Assembly (NCBI GenBank): GCA_016203765.1
Contig: JACQMB010000059.1
Location: 1 to 13,418, forward strand
DNA from: Deltaproteobacteria bacterium
GTDB taxonomy: Bacteria > UBA10199 > SPLOWO2-01-44-7
Length of the DNA: 13,418 bases
Direction: 5' to 3'
How positions within the stretch are numbered: the stretch's first letter is position 1; every line of letters begins with the position of its first letter. This document shows, one piece after another, positions 13,396 through 13,418 of the stretch. The notes beneath the pieces were generated by a model. It was not told where the DNA came from and did not search any database. It saw nothing but the letters and a program-made list of their open reading frames with translations. The translations under genes and the position numbers were made by a program.

Positions 13396-13418
13396 GGACC
13401 GTGGACTGGGGACTGTGG
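13396..13418. repeat. Heptamer repeat upstream of dnaA (cut by the window edge)
   Basis: Units GGACCGT, GGACTGG and GGACTGT (13396-13416) repeat with a 7-bp period, then GG at the window end. The array probably continues outside. It matches the GGACYNN pattern of the recF leader array, in the opposite orientation to the genes. Confidence 0.5.

Noticed and set aside
1..13418. CRISPR array, tRNA or rRNA gene
   Set aside because: No regularly spaced repeats of CRISPR size and no tRNA or rRNA signature were seen by eye on either strand.

Overview
The window is a bacterial chromosome segment built around the conserved replication-initiation cluster. Reading on the minus strand, the right half holds dnaA (13386 to 12010), dnaN (11804 to 10692), recF (10653 to 9541) and gyrB (9572 to 7098), the ancestral gene order at many bacterial origins. 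GyrB is long (824 aa) because its C-terminal half carries an insertion of about 160 residues, a trait of Gram-negative and especially proteobacterial GyrB. With moderate, mixed GC and no diagnostic marker gene, I would say a Gram-negative, possibly delta-proteobacteria-like lineage, and no more. The 205-bp dnaA-dnaN spacer is AT-rich with degenerate DnaA boxes and a run of NAG triplets, so it is a candidate oriC or part of one.

The left half is accessory or housekeeping DNA. It holds an AAA ATPase of the AAA_14/DUF4143 type (9-1322, plus). Convergent to it is a minus-strand pair, an RluA-type pseudouridine synthase followed by an endonuclease/exonuclease/phosphatase-fold protein (3173 to 1319). 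A small DUF1795/DcrB-like protein (3197-3682, plus) diverges from that pair.

Between the DcrB-like gene and gyrB lies the most interesting part. Two unrelated nucleotidyltransferase-based, probably toxin-antitoxin, operons sit about 1 kb apart. The first (3748-5105) is an AbiEii-like nucleotidyltransferase followed by an AbiEi-like winged-helix antitoxin, in the reverse of the textbook AbiE order. It is bracketed by a 37-bp direct repeat, one copy of which is the 3' end of the DcrB-like gene. The unit is 1,490 bp long and looks like a small mobile or integrated cassette, although it encodes no integrase. The second (6057-7083) pairs a ribbon-helix-helix protein carrying an extra C-terminal domain with a DUF6036-like nucleotidyltransferase. 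Between them are a short remnant that resembles the C-terminus of the nickel-pincer protein LarC and an orphan, six-cysteine 185-aa protein of unknown function.

Both putative toxin-antitoxin operons have a promoter whose core is covered by a palindrome, which suggests autorepression. In both, the start codon lies exactly 7 nt after the proposed -10 hexamer, which predicts leaderless mRNAs. A heptameric GGACYNN tandem repeat occurs both in the recF leader and just upstream of dnaA.
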